Under the pieces are notes generated by a model. That model saw nothing but the letters and a program-made list of their open reading frames with translations. It was not told where the DNA came from and ran no database searches. From Acanthaster planci (Eukaryota > Echinodermata > Asteroidea > Valvatida > Acanthasteridae), in the NCBI RefSeq assembly GCF_001949145.1, contig NW_019091402.1:2552922-2616921 (forward strand): a DNA stretch of 64,000 nucleotides, read 5' to 3'. Position numbers and translations under genes: made by a program. Of this stretch, positions 61,101-64,000 are shown piece after piece; within the stretch, counting starts at the first letter, position 1; each line of letters starts with the position of its first letter.

Positions 61101-64000
61101 CCAATCCTTGCAATAGCTTGCCTTGCCAGAACAACGGTTTCTGTTACACCACGGGGGCCGGCTATGCTTGCGCTTGTACCGGCGGATGGTCAGGCTCGAA
61201 TTGCCAGATTGGTGAGTTCATTCATCACTCTTCATTCATACTAATGATTTTTCTGCATATCTCACAGGCTTTTTGTTAGCACACTACCAGGGAAAATAGG
61301 TTTAACAGAATTGTTCATGTGTTTCCCCATGTTTGAGTTCTTATGGTTGAGAGTCTTTTTAGATTATCAGAAGTTAGGGGAACTTCCAGTAAAAATGCGA
61401 TTTGCAATTATGCAATTCCAAATGCTTTTGTAGCCCATTTCAAGTGGAGGACATTTCAAGCCAGTAATTTTCTGTGATACTTTCAGGAAAAGCTTGTTTA
61501 GCACATTTTGGTCGTGTGTGATTACAGCGTCACATAAACGGATGATGCTATCAAAGTTTCATGTCATTTTGTGCACAAACAAGTCTATGGAGTTGACCGT
61601 CTACACCAGTGTTTCAGCCTGTGTTGTAGCGGTGGACTGTCTGGATTCTGGGCAGAAAACACCTGGAGCGAGTTCACTGTGAAATAATCCTGGACCCGTG
61701 TGGTTAAACAGTCGCTACTTTTATTTCTTTCAGCACCGGATCCTTGCGGAAGTAACCCCTGCCAGAACTTTGGCTTCTGTTTCACCAGTGTGGTGGGATC
61801 TGACTATCAGTATGTCTGCTTCTGCACGGCCAATTACAGAGGTCCCAATTGCGAACTTCCAGGTAGGTGCGCTGACTTACAAGTCCTGTAAACGTCTGTT
61901 ATGAGATTGGTATTGTGCATTCTTTGACCCTAGGAAATTGCAATTTGTCCTTGTCAGTAGGCGGAATTGTATGCCTAATTGTGGCTTGCTGGTTTGGGTT
62001 GGTAACTGCTGGTCGGGGGTTCGAATCCATCAGCTAGGATGTGTTGGGCCCTCACCTTGGGCAAGCCACTGTGCTCGCATGCACCTACCCGTCTCCGCCC
62101 TGGAGAATAAGTGGGAGCGTGTTGAGGCTTTGCAGACATGGCGGTCGTGTTTCATGAGCCGTTTTTGGCCTGAACCGATAGCATCGAGTTGTATACTCCT
62201 CAGGGAGCTGAGATTGGTTTAGGAATGTTTATTTGCAGGATATTATGGTGTATTTGCGCATGAAGAGTCAGAGGTACTGAAATTTGTTATATGATAAAAT
62301 AGGTCCTATTATCATGATTAGCATTATTTAGTGCATTTTTCCTTCTTGCTAAGCCTTCGGGAGTTTTACCTGTAATGTCTTATAATAATTTTAATAGCAA
62401 GTTTGTGAACATCATACGCGTCCTCATGAAACGGTTGTTTTGTATGAGACAGATTGGCCAAAGATGTTAACTTTTCCTGTTGATGTGTTTTATCGTTGTC
62501 CTTCCTTCTTACAGCATTATCATCTCCCTGCTCCAGCGATCCATGTCAGAATGGCGGTTTATGCTTTGAGGCAATCTCTGGGGGATCTTACATCTGTAAC
62601 TGTCCCACTGGCTACTCCGGACCCACCTGCCTCATTGGTTGTTATTTAGCATTCTTACAATAAGAATTTGTGTACAAATAGTGATCCAATCTTTCATTCA
62701 TCGGTTCAGTGCTTAATTAACTGCCAAAGCAGGACATTTATTTTTTGTGTGTGCACTGTCACAATTTGTTGACATGTACCTCACACCAACCAATGAGATG
62801 ACAGAGATTTATCAGGCATTCTGAAAAAAGACTGTGGTCTGTTGGATTAAACGATTTCTAGGGTGTGGAATGAAGACGTTTTGGAACTCTTTATTACGGA
62901 GCTAGGGGGTTTCCAAAAAGCAGATTTGTGTTTGTCTTTGACTTTATTATTGGATGTTTGAATTTGAACTGAAAGTAACTTCCATGTTTTGGTCAGCGGC
63001 ATACCATTTGGTGCTCCTTCAACAAAACAGTTTTTATGGAACTGAAGACTCCAATCAGGTGCCGCCAGAATGGAGATGAAGCAAGATTGAGGCCCCTTCG
63101 TGTAGCCTAGAAATCACTTCAAGTTACTGGGGTTTGATGGCGGTTCATCTCAGCAGCAAGAACAAATGCAGAAATATGTCAGATGTCAGATCAAATAATC
63201 GTGCTCTGAATTCACAAAAGTTCTATGTCCTTCAACCTCTTTAAATTTTGTTGCAAGTGTTTTATGACGTCAGTTTTGCTTTGCCTTTGCGTTCGCATAA
63301 AGAATGTGTATAAATAACTGGCCTTTATGAAAATGGGGGAAAATGGTGATGTCGCAAAATGAATTAAGACATTTACTCATATCTTCTTCTCACTCTTTCT
63401 TAGATTTAACCAACCCTTGTCTGAACAACCCGTGTCTGAATGGGGGATTCTGTGCAACGATTACAAATAACCAAGCTTACATCTGCACATGCCCGACTGG
63501 CTACAGCGGAAACAATTGCGAAATCGGTAAGAGTAGCATCTAGGTGTTGCTCTCAGATTCTTTGAATCCATTGGTTTGCAAAAAATGCTATTGATTTATG
63601 TAGTCAGTTTGATATTTAAATGACGTCTACGTACAGATTGGATGATTTTCGCTTTGAGATAAATAAAGCAGAACTGAATAGACAAAAGTCTGTACAGGTG
63701 AGCATATAGAAACCAAATTTGCTATACCGTAGTTGGTTCTCTCTAATTTCGAAAGAGTGCAACTAGGGACAAGATGATTTAGAGTGAAAAATTACTCTCA
63801 ATTTAGATTGAAATACTCTGATACAGTGTTGTAGTAGAGACCATTTAGACCTTCATCCTGTTACTTGTGACTGGTCTTGTGTCTGGTCTTGTGTCTGGTC
63901 TTGTGACTGGTCTTGTGACTGGTTTTGTGTCTGAACTTGTGTCTGGTCTTGTGGCTGGTCTTGTGTTTGGTCTTGTGTTTGGTCTTGTGTCTGGTCTTGT
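25077..64000 (+). CDS. Large EGF-repeat protein gene, 5' part: signal peptide plus 40 EGF-like domains (3' end outside window)
   Basis: A signal-peptide exon (25077-25137) and 40 EGF exons splice into one open frame of 1559 codons plus one base. Every exon is bounded by AG and GT, every junction is phase 1, and every EGF exon length is a multiple of three (108-129 nt). Each domain has six cysteines in the order C-x4-C-x5-C-x8-12-C-x-C-x8-C, with small deviations. Most match consensus sites for O-glucose (CxSxPC, 31 of 40) and many for O-fucose (C-x4-S/T-C, 21 of 40), as in Notch and its ligands. The DxDEC calcium motif is not typical here. The product is secreted or a type I membrane protein. 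Candidate families are fibropellin-like, Notch-like, Crumbs-like or SNED1-like proteins. No CUB, LNR, laminin G, sushi or membrane segment is visible, so the name stays open. Skipping any exon would keep the frame. Confidence 0.9.
25138..29687 (+). other. Intron 1 of the EGF-repeat gene (4.55 kb)
   Basis: This is the longest intron of this gene. It carries the TCCGTAATAACGAA minisatellite (28797-29175) and C/T-rich and G-rich tracts near 29395-29430. A 162-codon open frame at 26900-27388 has no recognisable domain. First introns often hold enhancers, but I see no specific motif cluster. Confidence 0.6.
28797..29175. repeat. AT-rich minisatellite, unit about 21-24 bp, about 17 copies
   Basis: Units alternate between two forms: AATAATCCGTAATAACGAA followed by ATAAA, and AATAATCCGTAAGTAACGAA or AATAATCCGTAAGCAACGAA followed by TT. 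Toward the right a paired higher-order form appears (CCGTAAGCAACGAATT plus CTGTAGTAACGAAATA), so the array probably grew by duplication of pairs. Confidence 0.9.
29688..29804 (+). CDS. EGF-like domain 1 exon
   Basis: 117 nt. The six-cysteine pattern is [12 protein letters not shown]-x11[12 protein letters not shown]. It has O-glucose (CDSGPC) and O-fucose (KNGATC) consensus sites. The junction codon with the signal exon is AAT (Asn). Donor G|GTAAGG. The next intron is 663 nt and holds the only ambiguous base (n at 29891). Confidence 0.9.
29891..29891. other. Single ambiguous base
   Basis: The only n in the window (GCCGNAAG), in the intron after EGF1. It marks an unresolved base and affects no exon. 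Confidence 0.95.
30468..30587 (+). CDS. EGF-like domain 2 exon
   Basis: 120 nt. Pattern [12 protein letters not shown]-x10[12 protein letters not shown]. Both O-glucose and O-fucose consensus sites are present. The acceptor TTTTTAAAG has a weak pyrimidine tract. Donor G|GTGAGT; next intron 860 nt. Confidence 0.88.
31448..31561 (+). CDS. EGF-like domain 3 exon
   Basis: 114 nt. Pattern [12 protein letters not shown]-x8[12 protein letters not shown]. O-glucose and O-fucose sites are both present. Acceptor ATTTTCCAG, donor G|GTAAGT; next intron 1045 nt. Confidence 0.9.
32607..32714 (+). CDS. EGF-like domain 4 exon
   Basis: 108 nt, tied with EGF25 for the shortest. Pattern [12 protein letters not shown]-x8[12 protein letters not shown], with O-glucose and O-fucose sites. 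Two AGs (CCAGGCAG) precede it; only the second, at 32605-32606, gives phase 1. Next intron is only 184 nt, the shortest in the gene. Confidence 0.9.
32899..33009 (+). CDS. EGF-like domain 5 exon
   Basis: 111 nt. Pattern [12 protein letters not shown]-x8[12 protein letters not shown]. The O-glucose site is present; Ile replaces the Ser/Thr needed for O-fucose. Donor G|GTAAGT; next intron 1720 nt, the longest between EGF exons. Confidence 0.9.
34730..34843 (+). CDS. EGF-like domain 6 exon
   Basis: 114 nt. Pattern [12 protein letters not shown]-x10[12 protein letters not shown]. O-glucose site present; Val at the O-fucose position. Acceptor TGTCCCTCCAG is strong; donor G|GTAAGA; next intron 780 nt. 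Confidence 0.9.
   Translation, partial: APAIVTPARMVGSAPTPMMPHSLHVTAQLSGWEPLAQ
35624..35740 (+). CDS. EGF-like domain 7 exon
   Basis: 117 nt. Pattern [12 protein letters not shown]-x10[12 protein letters not shown]. Neither the O-glucose nor the O-fucose consensus is met. The C3-C4 loop is Thr/Gly-rich. Donor G|GTAATT is weaker than most; next intron 614 nt. Confidence 0.87.
36355..36465 (+). CDS. EGF-like domain 8 exon
   Basis: 111 nt. Pattern [12 protein letters not shown]-x8[12 protein letters not shown]. O-glucose site present, no O-fucose site. The second loop reads GLNGV, shifted from the usual QNGGx. Donor G|GTAAAC; next intron 307 nt. Confidence 0.9.
36773..36883 (+). CDS. EGF-like domain 9 exon
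   Basis: 111 nt. Pattern [12 protein letters not shown]-x8[12 protein letters not shown]. O-glucose site present; Met at the O-fucose position. Acceptor CGCTTCTTCAG, donor G|GTACGC; next intron 594 nt. Confidence 0.9.
37478..37597 (+). CDS. EGF-like domain 10 exon
   Basis: 120 nt. Pattern [13 protein letters not shown]-x9[12 protein letters not shown]. The first loop has five residues instead of four, removing the O-glucose consensus; the O-fucose site is present. EGF12 has the same longer loop. Next intron 683 nt. Confidence 0.9.
38281..38391 (+). CDS. EGF-like domain 11 exon
   Basis: 111 nt. Pattern [12 protein letters not shown]-x8[12 protein letters not shown]. O-glucose site present, O-fucose absent, EOGT-like site present ([10 protein letters not shown]). 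A sequon N-C-T lies at C3. The exon ends in A (A|GTAAGT), so the junction codon to EGF12 is ATC (Ile). Next intron 924 nt. Confidence 0.9.
39316..39435 (+). CDS. EGF-like domain 12 exon
   Basis: 120 nt. Pattern [13 protein letters not shown]-x10[12 protein letters not shown]. Five-residue first loop as in EGF10, so no O-glucose site; O-fucose site present. This is the first of nine consecutive domains (12-20) with O-fucose sites. Next intron 229 nt. Confidence 0.9.
39665..39778 (+). CDS. EGF-like domain 13 exon
   Basis: 114 nt. Pattern [12 protein letters not shown]-x9[12 protein letters not shown]. O-fucose site present; Val replaces the O-glucose Ser. N-C-T sequon at C4. Acceptor ATGTAATACAG, donor G|GTAAGA; next intron 380 nt. 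Confidence 0.9.
40159..40272 (+). CDS. EGF-like domain 14 exon
   Basis: 114 nt. Pattern [12 protein letters not shown]-x9[12 protein letters not shown]. O-fucose site present and overlapping an N-A-T sequon. The O-glucose Ser is displaced by one residue, so that site is lost. Donor G|GTAACC; next intron 739 nt. Confidence 0.9.
41012..41122 (+). CDS. EGF-like domain 15 exon
   Basis: 111 nt. Pattern [12 protein letters not shown]-x8[12 protein letters not shown]. Both O-glucose and O-fucose sites are present. Acceptor CCTTTGTCAG, donor G|GTAACA; next intron 704 nt. Confidence 0.9.
41827..41937 (+). CDS. EGF-like domain 16 exon
   Basis: 111 nt. Pattern [12 protein letters not shown]-x8[12 protein letters not shown], ending C-E-G with no extra residue. 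Both O-glycan sites are present. The donor region TTGCGAGG|GTATGCATGCAC closely matches that of EGF21, its nearest relative in the array. Next intron 645 nt. Confidence 0.9.
42583..42705 (+). CDS. EGF-like domain 17 exon
   Basis: 123 nt. Pattern [12 protein letters not shown]-x12[12 protein letters not shown]. The C3-C4 loop is long (12) and carries an N-F-T sequon. Both O-glucose and O-fucose sites are present. Donor G|GTACCA; next intron 733 nt. Confidence 0.9.
43439..43549 (+). CDS. EGF-like domain 18 exon
   Basis: 111 nt. Pattern [12 protein letters not shown]-x8[12 protein letters not shown]. Starts VDFC: first member of the (V/I/E)D(F/H/Y)C family that runs to EGF28. Both O-glycan sites are present. 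Acceptor GTCCCTCCAG; next intron 813 nt. Confidence 0.9.
44363..44473 (+). CDS. EGF-like domain 19 exon
   Basis: 111 nt. Pattern [12 protein letters not shown]-x8[12 protein letters not shown], starting VDYC. Both O-glycan sites and an N-A-T sequon are present. Very close to EGF18. Donor G|GTGAGA; next intron 918 nt, with a dispersed repeat (44720-45110). Confidence 0.9.
44720..45110 (+). repeat. Dispersed repeat, copy 1 (CATGGAAAAGTCATGG type)
   Basis: Shared landmarks with 59180-59533, in the same order: AATCCTG.TGTCAGAG, GCAAGGGTT, TTGAT or TTGGAT before GGCTACTT or GGCTGCTT, TTCATATTTTAGTC or GTCATATTTTAGTC, and GATTCCTGTGGGA or GATTTCTATGGGA. Non-coding and moderately diverged. Confidence 0.65.
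45392..45505 (+). CDS. EGF-like domain 20 exon
   Basis: 114 nt. Pattern [12 protein letters not shown]-x9[12 protein letters not shown], starting EDFC. Both O-glycan sites and an N-C-T sequon. Last of the nine consecutive O-fucose domains. Next intron 649 nt. Confidence 0.9.
46155..46265 (+). CDS. EGF-like domain 21 exon
   Basis: 111 nt. Pattern [12 protein letters not shown]-x8[12 protein letters not shown], ending C-E-G. O-glucose and EOGT-like ([10 protein letters not shown]) sites present, O-fucose lost (Val). It interrupts the EGF18-28 family and instead resembles EGF16, including the intron start (GTAATGCATGCAC). Next intron 597 nt. Confidence 0.9.
46863..46976 (+). CDS. EGF-like domain 22 exon
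   Basis: 114 nt. Pattern [12 protein letters not shown]-x9[12 protein letters not shown], starting EDFC. O-glucose site present, O-fucose absent. The exon ends in T (T|GTAAGT), making the junction codon TTT (Phe). The usual Gly after C5-x-x is Asp. Next intron 700 nt. Confidence 0.88.
47677..47793 (+). CDS. EGF-like domain 23 exon
   Basis: 117 nt. Pattern [12 protein letters not shown]-x10[12 protein letters not shown]. Ala replaces the O-glucose Ser; the O-fucose site is present. Starts xDHC. The exon ends in A (A|GTAAGT), so the next junction codon is ATC (Ile). Next intron 434 nt. Confidence 0.9.
48228..48338 (+). CDS. EGF-like domain 24 exon
   Basis: 111 nt. Pattern [12 protein letters not shown]-x8[12 protein letters not shown]. 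Asp replaces the O-glucose Ser; O-fucose present. Like EGF23 it ends in A (A|GTGAGT) and shares the QP-C motif, suggesting a duplication pair. Next intron 1111 nt. Confidence 0.9.
49450..49557 (+). CDS. EGF-like domain 25 exon (short second loop)
   Basis: 108 nt. Pattern [11 protein letters not shown]-x8[12 protein letters not shown]. The C2-C3 loop has four residues, the only domain of the 40 so shortened, so it cannot fit the O-fucose consensus. The O-glucose site remains. Sequons N-G-S and N-D-S are present. Next intron 474 nt. Confidence 0.9.
50032..50142 (+). CDS. EGF-like domain 26 exon
   Basis: 111 nt. Pattern [12 protein letters not shown]-x8[12 protein letters not shown], starting VNHC. 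O-glucose site present; Gly at the O-fucose position. Donor G|GTAATA; next intron 851 nt. Confidence 0.9.
50994..51104 (+). CDS. EGF-like domain 27 exon
   Basis: 111 nt. Pattern [12 protein letters not shown]-x8[12 protein letters not shown], starting VNYC. Both O-glucose and O-fucose sites are present. Acceptor CCATCGTCCAG, donor G|GTAAAT; next intron 1264 nt with a motif-rich repeat region. Confidence 0.9.
51159..51300 (+). repeat. Dispersed G-rich repeat fragment
   Basis: GGCAGCGGAACGATTTTCAAAG matches the fragment at 5616 and is followed by GGGGCC and a later GGGGGGAGGGCGACTGGCCCC. A CCATCAG duplication sits near 51202-51216. Termini not resolved. Confidence 0.4.
51480..51715. repeat. 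Degenerate motif-rich region (GGGAAA / TTTCACA)
   Basis: Short motifs GTGGGAA, GGGAAA, TTTTCCC and TTTCACA recur every 15-30 nt on both strands, giving many weak inverted repeats. It is similar in style to the CCAATTG and GAGTCGA elements in this window. Possible termini are around TTGGAATGGG and CCCATCCCAA. Confidence 0.5.
52369..52479 (+). CDS. EGF-like domain 28 exon
   Basis: 111 nt. Pattern [12 protein letters not shown]-x8[12 protein letters not shown], starting EDFC. Neither O-glucose nor O-fucose consensus is met. The exon ends in C (C|GTAAGT), giving a CCC (Pro) junction codon. Last member of the EGF18-28 family. Next intron 607 nt. Confidence 0.9.
53087..53197 (+). CDS. EGF-like domain 29 exon
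   Basis: 111 nt. Pattern [12 protein letters not shown]-x8[12 protein letters not shown]. Both O-glucose and O-fucose sites are present. Acceptor TTTTGTTAG, donor G|GTGAGT; next intron 516 nt. Confidence 0.9.
53714..53839 (+). CDS. EGF-like domain 30 exon
   Basis: 126 nt. Pattern [12 protein letters not shown]-x10[12 protein letters not shown], with longer linkers on both sides (GFDNP before C1, QGFG after C6). Both O-glycan sites are present. Donor G|GTAAGC; next intron 558 nt. Confidence 0.9.
54398..54514 (+). CDS. EGF-like domain 31 exon
   Basis: 117 nt. Pattern [12 protein letters not shown]-x8[12 protein letters not shown]. O-glucose site present; Ile at the O-fucose position. N-C-S sequon at C5. 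The acceptor TCTGTTAAAG ends AAG. Next intron 807 nt. Confidence 0.88.
55322..55444 (+). CDS. EGF-like domain 32 exon
   Basis: 123 nt. Pattern [12 protein letters not shown]-x12[12 protein letters not shown]. O-glucose site present, O-fucose absent. The exon ends in T (T|GTAAGT), so the junction codon is TCC (Ser). The next intron (711 nt) carries a GGGTAATTCC element. Confidence 0.9.
55749..55993 (+). mobile_element. Terminal-inverted-repeat element, family GGGTAATTCC, copy 2
   Basis: Left end GGGTAATTCCAGAAATTAAG, right end CATTTCTGGAATTACG, close inverted repeats. Same orientation and length as the copy at 7836-8078, sharing CGTGTCCCTG and ACATATGATTTTGTAAGTTC. No coding capacity. It lies in the intron after EGF32. 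Confidence 0.8.
56156..56269 (+). CDS. EGF-like domain 33 exon
   Basis: 114 nt. Pattern [12 protein letters not shown]-x8[12 protein letters not shown]. Both O-glucose and O-fucose sites are present. The exon ends in A (A|GTACGT), so the junction codon is ACT (Thr). Next intron 533 nt. Confidence 0.9.
56803..56916 (+). CDS. EGF-like domain 34 exon
   Basis: 114 nt. Pattern [12 protein letters not shown]-x8[12 protein letters not shown]. O-glucose site present, O-fucose absent. A GGGGCC element begins nine nucleotides past the exon end, just beyond the donor G|GTACGT. Next intron 1581 nt, full of repeats. Confidence 0.9.
56926..57165. mobile_element. Terminal-inverted-repeat element, family GGGGCCAATTTC, copy 2
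   Basis: Left end GGGGCCAATTTCATAGAGCT, right end GCTCTGTGAAATTGGCCCC. Length and interior match the copy at 12314-12551. It begins nine nucleotides after the EGF34 exon end, so it abuts the splice donor. Confidence 0.85.
57512..58550 (+). repeat. Three tandem tRNA-like units ending at the EGF35 exon
   Basis: Three units share a tRNA-like head (GGTTGGTAGAACATC; CAGTTGGTAGAGCACC; TATTGGTTGAGCACC), a B box (AGTTCGAATCC; GGTTCGAATCCC; GGTTCGAATCCC) and then, about 65-100 nt on, TCAGAGCTACC. The third head is split by the CCAATTG element. In the third unit TCAGAGCTACCCCTGC lies inside exon EGF35. They resemble the tRNA-like unit at 10446-10517. Confidence 0.65.
57821..58417. mobile_element. CCAATTG-rich terminal-inverted-repeat element
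   Basis: The ends CCCTACTGAAAATG and CATTTTTAGTAGGG are inverted repeats (13 of 14). Between them CCAATTG or CAATTGG recurs dozens of times with spacers such as AACC, GATCC and GAAATT. It splits a tRNA-like unit. Long open frames on both strands here come from the repeats and are not genes. Confidence 0.75.
58498..58617 (+). CDS. EGF-like domain 35 exon
   Basis: 120 nt. Pattern [12 protein letters not shown]-x10[12 protein letters not shown]. Both O-glucose and O-fucose sites. Its first 30 nt (TCAGAGCTACCCCTGC) resemble stretches inside the tRNA-like repeat units of the preceding intron. The exon ends in A (A|GTAAGT). Next intron 1035 nt. Confidence 0.9.
59180..59533 (+). repeat. Dispersed repeat, copy 2 (CATGGAAAAGTCATGG type)
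   Basis: Matches 44720-45110 in order and orientation, as described there. It fills part of the intron before EGF36, stopping about 120 nt short of that exon. Confidence 0.65.
59653..59778 (+). CDS. EGF-like domain 36 exon
   Basis: 126 nt. Pattern [12 protein letters not shown]-x12[12 protein letters not shown]. O-glucose and EOGT-like sites present, O-fucose absent (Glu). The 12-residue loop starts FTSVVG, as in EGF38. Next intron 1319 nt. Confidence 0.9.
61098..61211 (+). CDS. EGF-like domain 37 exon
   Basis: 114 nt. Pattern [12 protein letters not shown]-x8[12 protein letters not shown]. O-glucose site present, O-fucose absent. It sits between the related EGF36 and EGF38. Acceptor CTTCTACCCAG, donor G|GTGAGT; next intron 522 nt. 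Confidence 0.9.
61734..61862 (+). CDS. EGF-like domain 38 exon
   Basis: 129 nt, the longest EGF exon. Pattern [12 protein letters not shown]-x12[12 protein letters not shown], ending ELPG. O-glucose site present, O-fucose absent. The loop starts FTSVVG as in EGF36. Next intron 652 nt, with a SINE. Confidence 0.9.
61960..62225 (+). repeat. tRNA-derived SINE
   Basis: A-box-like TGGTTTGGGTTGGTAACTG and B-box GGGTTCGAATCC are followed by a body with CTCACCTTGGGCAAGCCACTG, a motif typical of several animal SINEs. It differs in body from the SINE at 22930. It lies in the intron between EGF38 and EGF39. Confidence 0.75.
62515..62637 (+). CDS. EGF-like domain 39 exon
   Basis: 123 nt. Pattern [12 protein letters not shown]-x10[12 protein letters not shown]. 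O-glucose and EOGT-like sites present; Leu at the O-fucose position. The donor G|GTTGTT departs from the usual GTRAGT, so splicing here may be weak. Next intron 766 nt. Confidence 0.87.
63404..63526 (+). CDS. EGF-like domain 40 exon, last in window
   Basis: 123 nt. Pattern [12 protein letters not shown]-x10[12 protein letters not shown]. The EOGT-like site is present; both O-glucose and O-fucose consensus sites are lost. The good donor G|GTAAGA leads into an intron that runs past the window edge, so the gene continues. Confidence 0.9.
63527..64000 (+). other. Start of the intron after EGF40
   Basis: Unique AT-rich sequence to about 63840, then the 12-bp minisatellite to the edge. No further EGF exon before 64000. 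Confidence 0.6.
63868..64000. repeat. 12-bp minisatellite at the right edge
   Basis: Unit TCTGGTCTTGTG with variants ACTGG, GCTGG, TTTGG and TCTGAACTTGTG, about 11 copies to the window edge and probably continuing. A degenerate shorter copy is at 13425-13490. Confidence 0.95.

Larger units (their letters stand above)
29805..63403 (+). other. Introns of the EGF array
   Basis: The 39 introns run from 184 to 1720 nt, median near 700. I checked the longer ones (after EGF3, 5, 24, 27, 34, 35, 36) for a missed six-cysteine exon and found none. Apart from the repeats listed separately they show only AT-rich unique sequence. Most donors match GTRAGN; most acceptors have a pyrimidine tract. Confidence 0.6.

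Noticed and set aside
25077-63526. Assigning the gene as Notch
   Set aside because: The domains resemble Notch EGFs in glycan motifs, but no LNR, membrane segment or ankyrin repeats lie in the window and the one-domain-per-exon layout is not diagnostic. The family is left open.
1-64000. Abundant TACATGTA and TGTACATG motifs
   Set aside because: They recur in many places (for example 8684-8745 and 18141-18160) without relation to genes. They look like a compositional habit of the genome, not a site of interest in this window.

Overview
The window is eukaryotic genomic DNA: short coding exons with GT-AG splice sites, long AT-rich introns, and many small transposon relics. It is probably from a marine invertebrate deuterostome. 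Long G or C homopolymer tracts, TACATGTA-rich stretches, tRNA-derived SINEs and a repeat beginning GGGGCCAATTTCATAGAGCTGCTTAA made me think of an echinoderm, perhaps a sea star. That is recognition from memory; amphioxus or another deuterostome is not excluded.

Layout. (1) Bases 1-2586 hold no gene I can support. (2) Bases 2587-19112, minus strand, hold a four-exon gene of 262 codons for an unrecognised acidic low-complexity protein that starts Met-Gly-Cys, a typical N-myristoylation plus palmitoylation signal. Its introns contain decayed repeats. (3) About 6 kb of non-coding DNA separates it, head to head, from the next gene. (4) From 25077 to beyond the right edge, plus strand, lies a large secreted or membrane EGF-repeat gene. 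It has a TATA-like element, a short first coding exon for a signal peptide, a 4.5 kb intron, and then 40 consecutive exons. Each exon encodes exactly one six-cysteine EGF-like domain, and each starts and ends in phase 1. The reading frame stays open for 1559 complete codons and the gene is unfinished at 64000.

The EGF domains are of the Notch/fibropellin type. By consensus, 31 of 40 carry a POGLUT1-type O-glucose site, 21 carry a POFUT1-type O-fucose site and five carry an EOGT-like site. The array falls into sub-blocks: EGF18-28 (except EGF21) are one related family, EGF16 and EGF21 are close relatives that share intron sequence next to the donor, and EGF36 and EGF38 share a motif. This suggests growth by exon duplication. 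No domain other than EGF is seen, so the family (fibropellin-like, Notch-like, Crumbs-like or lineage-specific) cannot be fixed without the 3' end.

Repeats include two-copy terminal-inverted-repeat elements, a hAT-like element with an 8-bp target duplication and internal GAGTCGA repeats, a CCAATTG-rich element nested in a tRNA-like unit, a TCCGTAATAACGAA minisatellite in intron 1, and a 12-bp minisatellite at the right edge.
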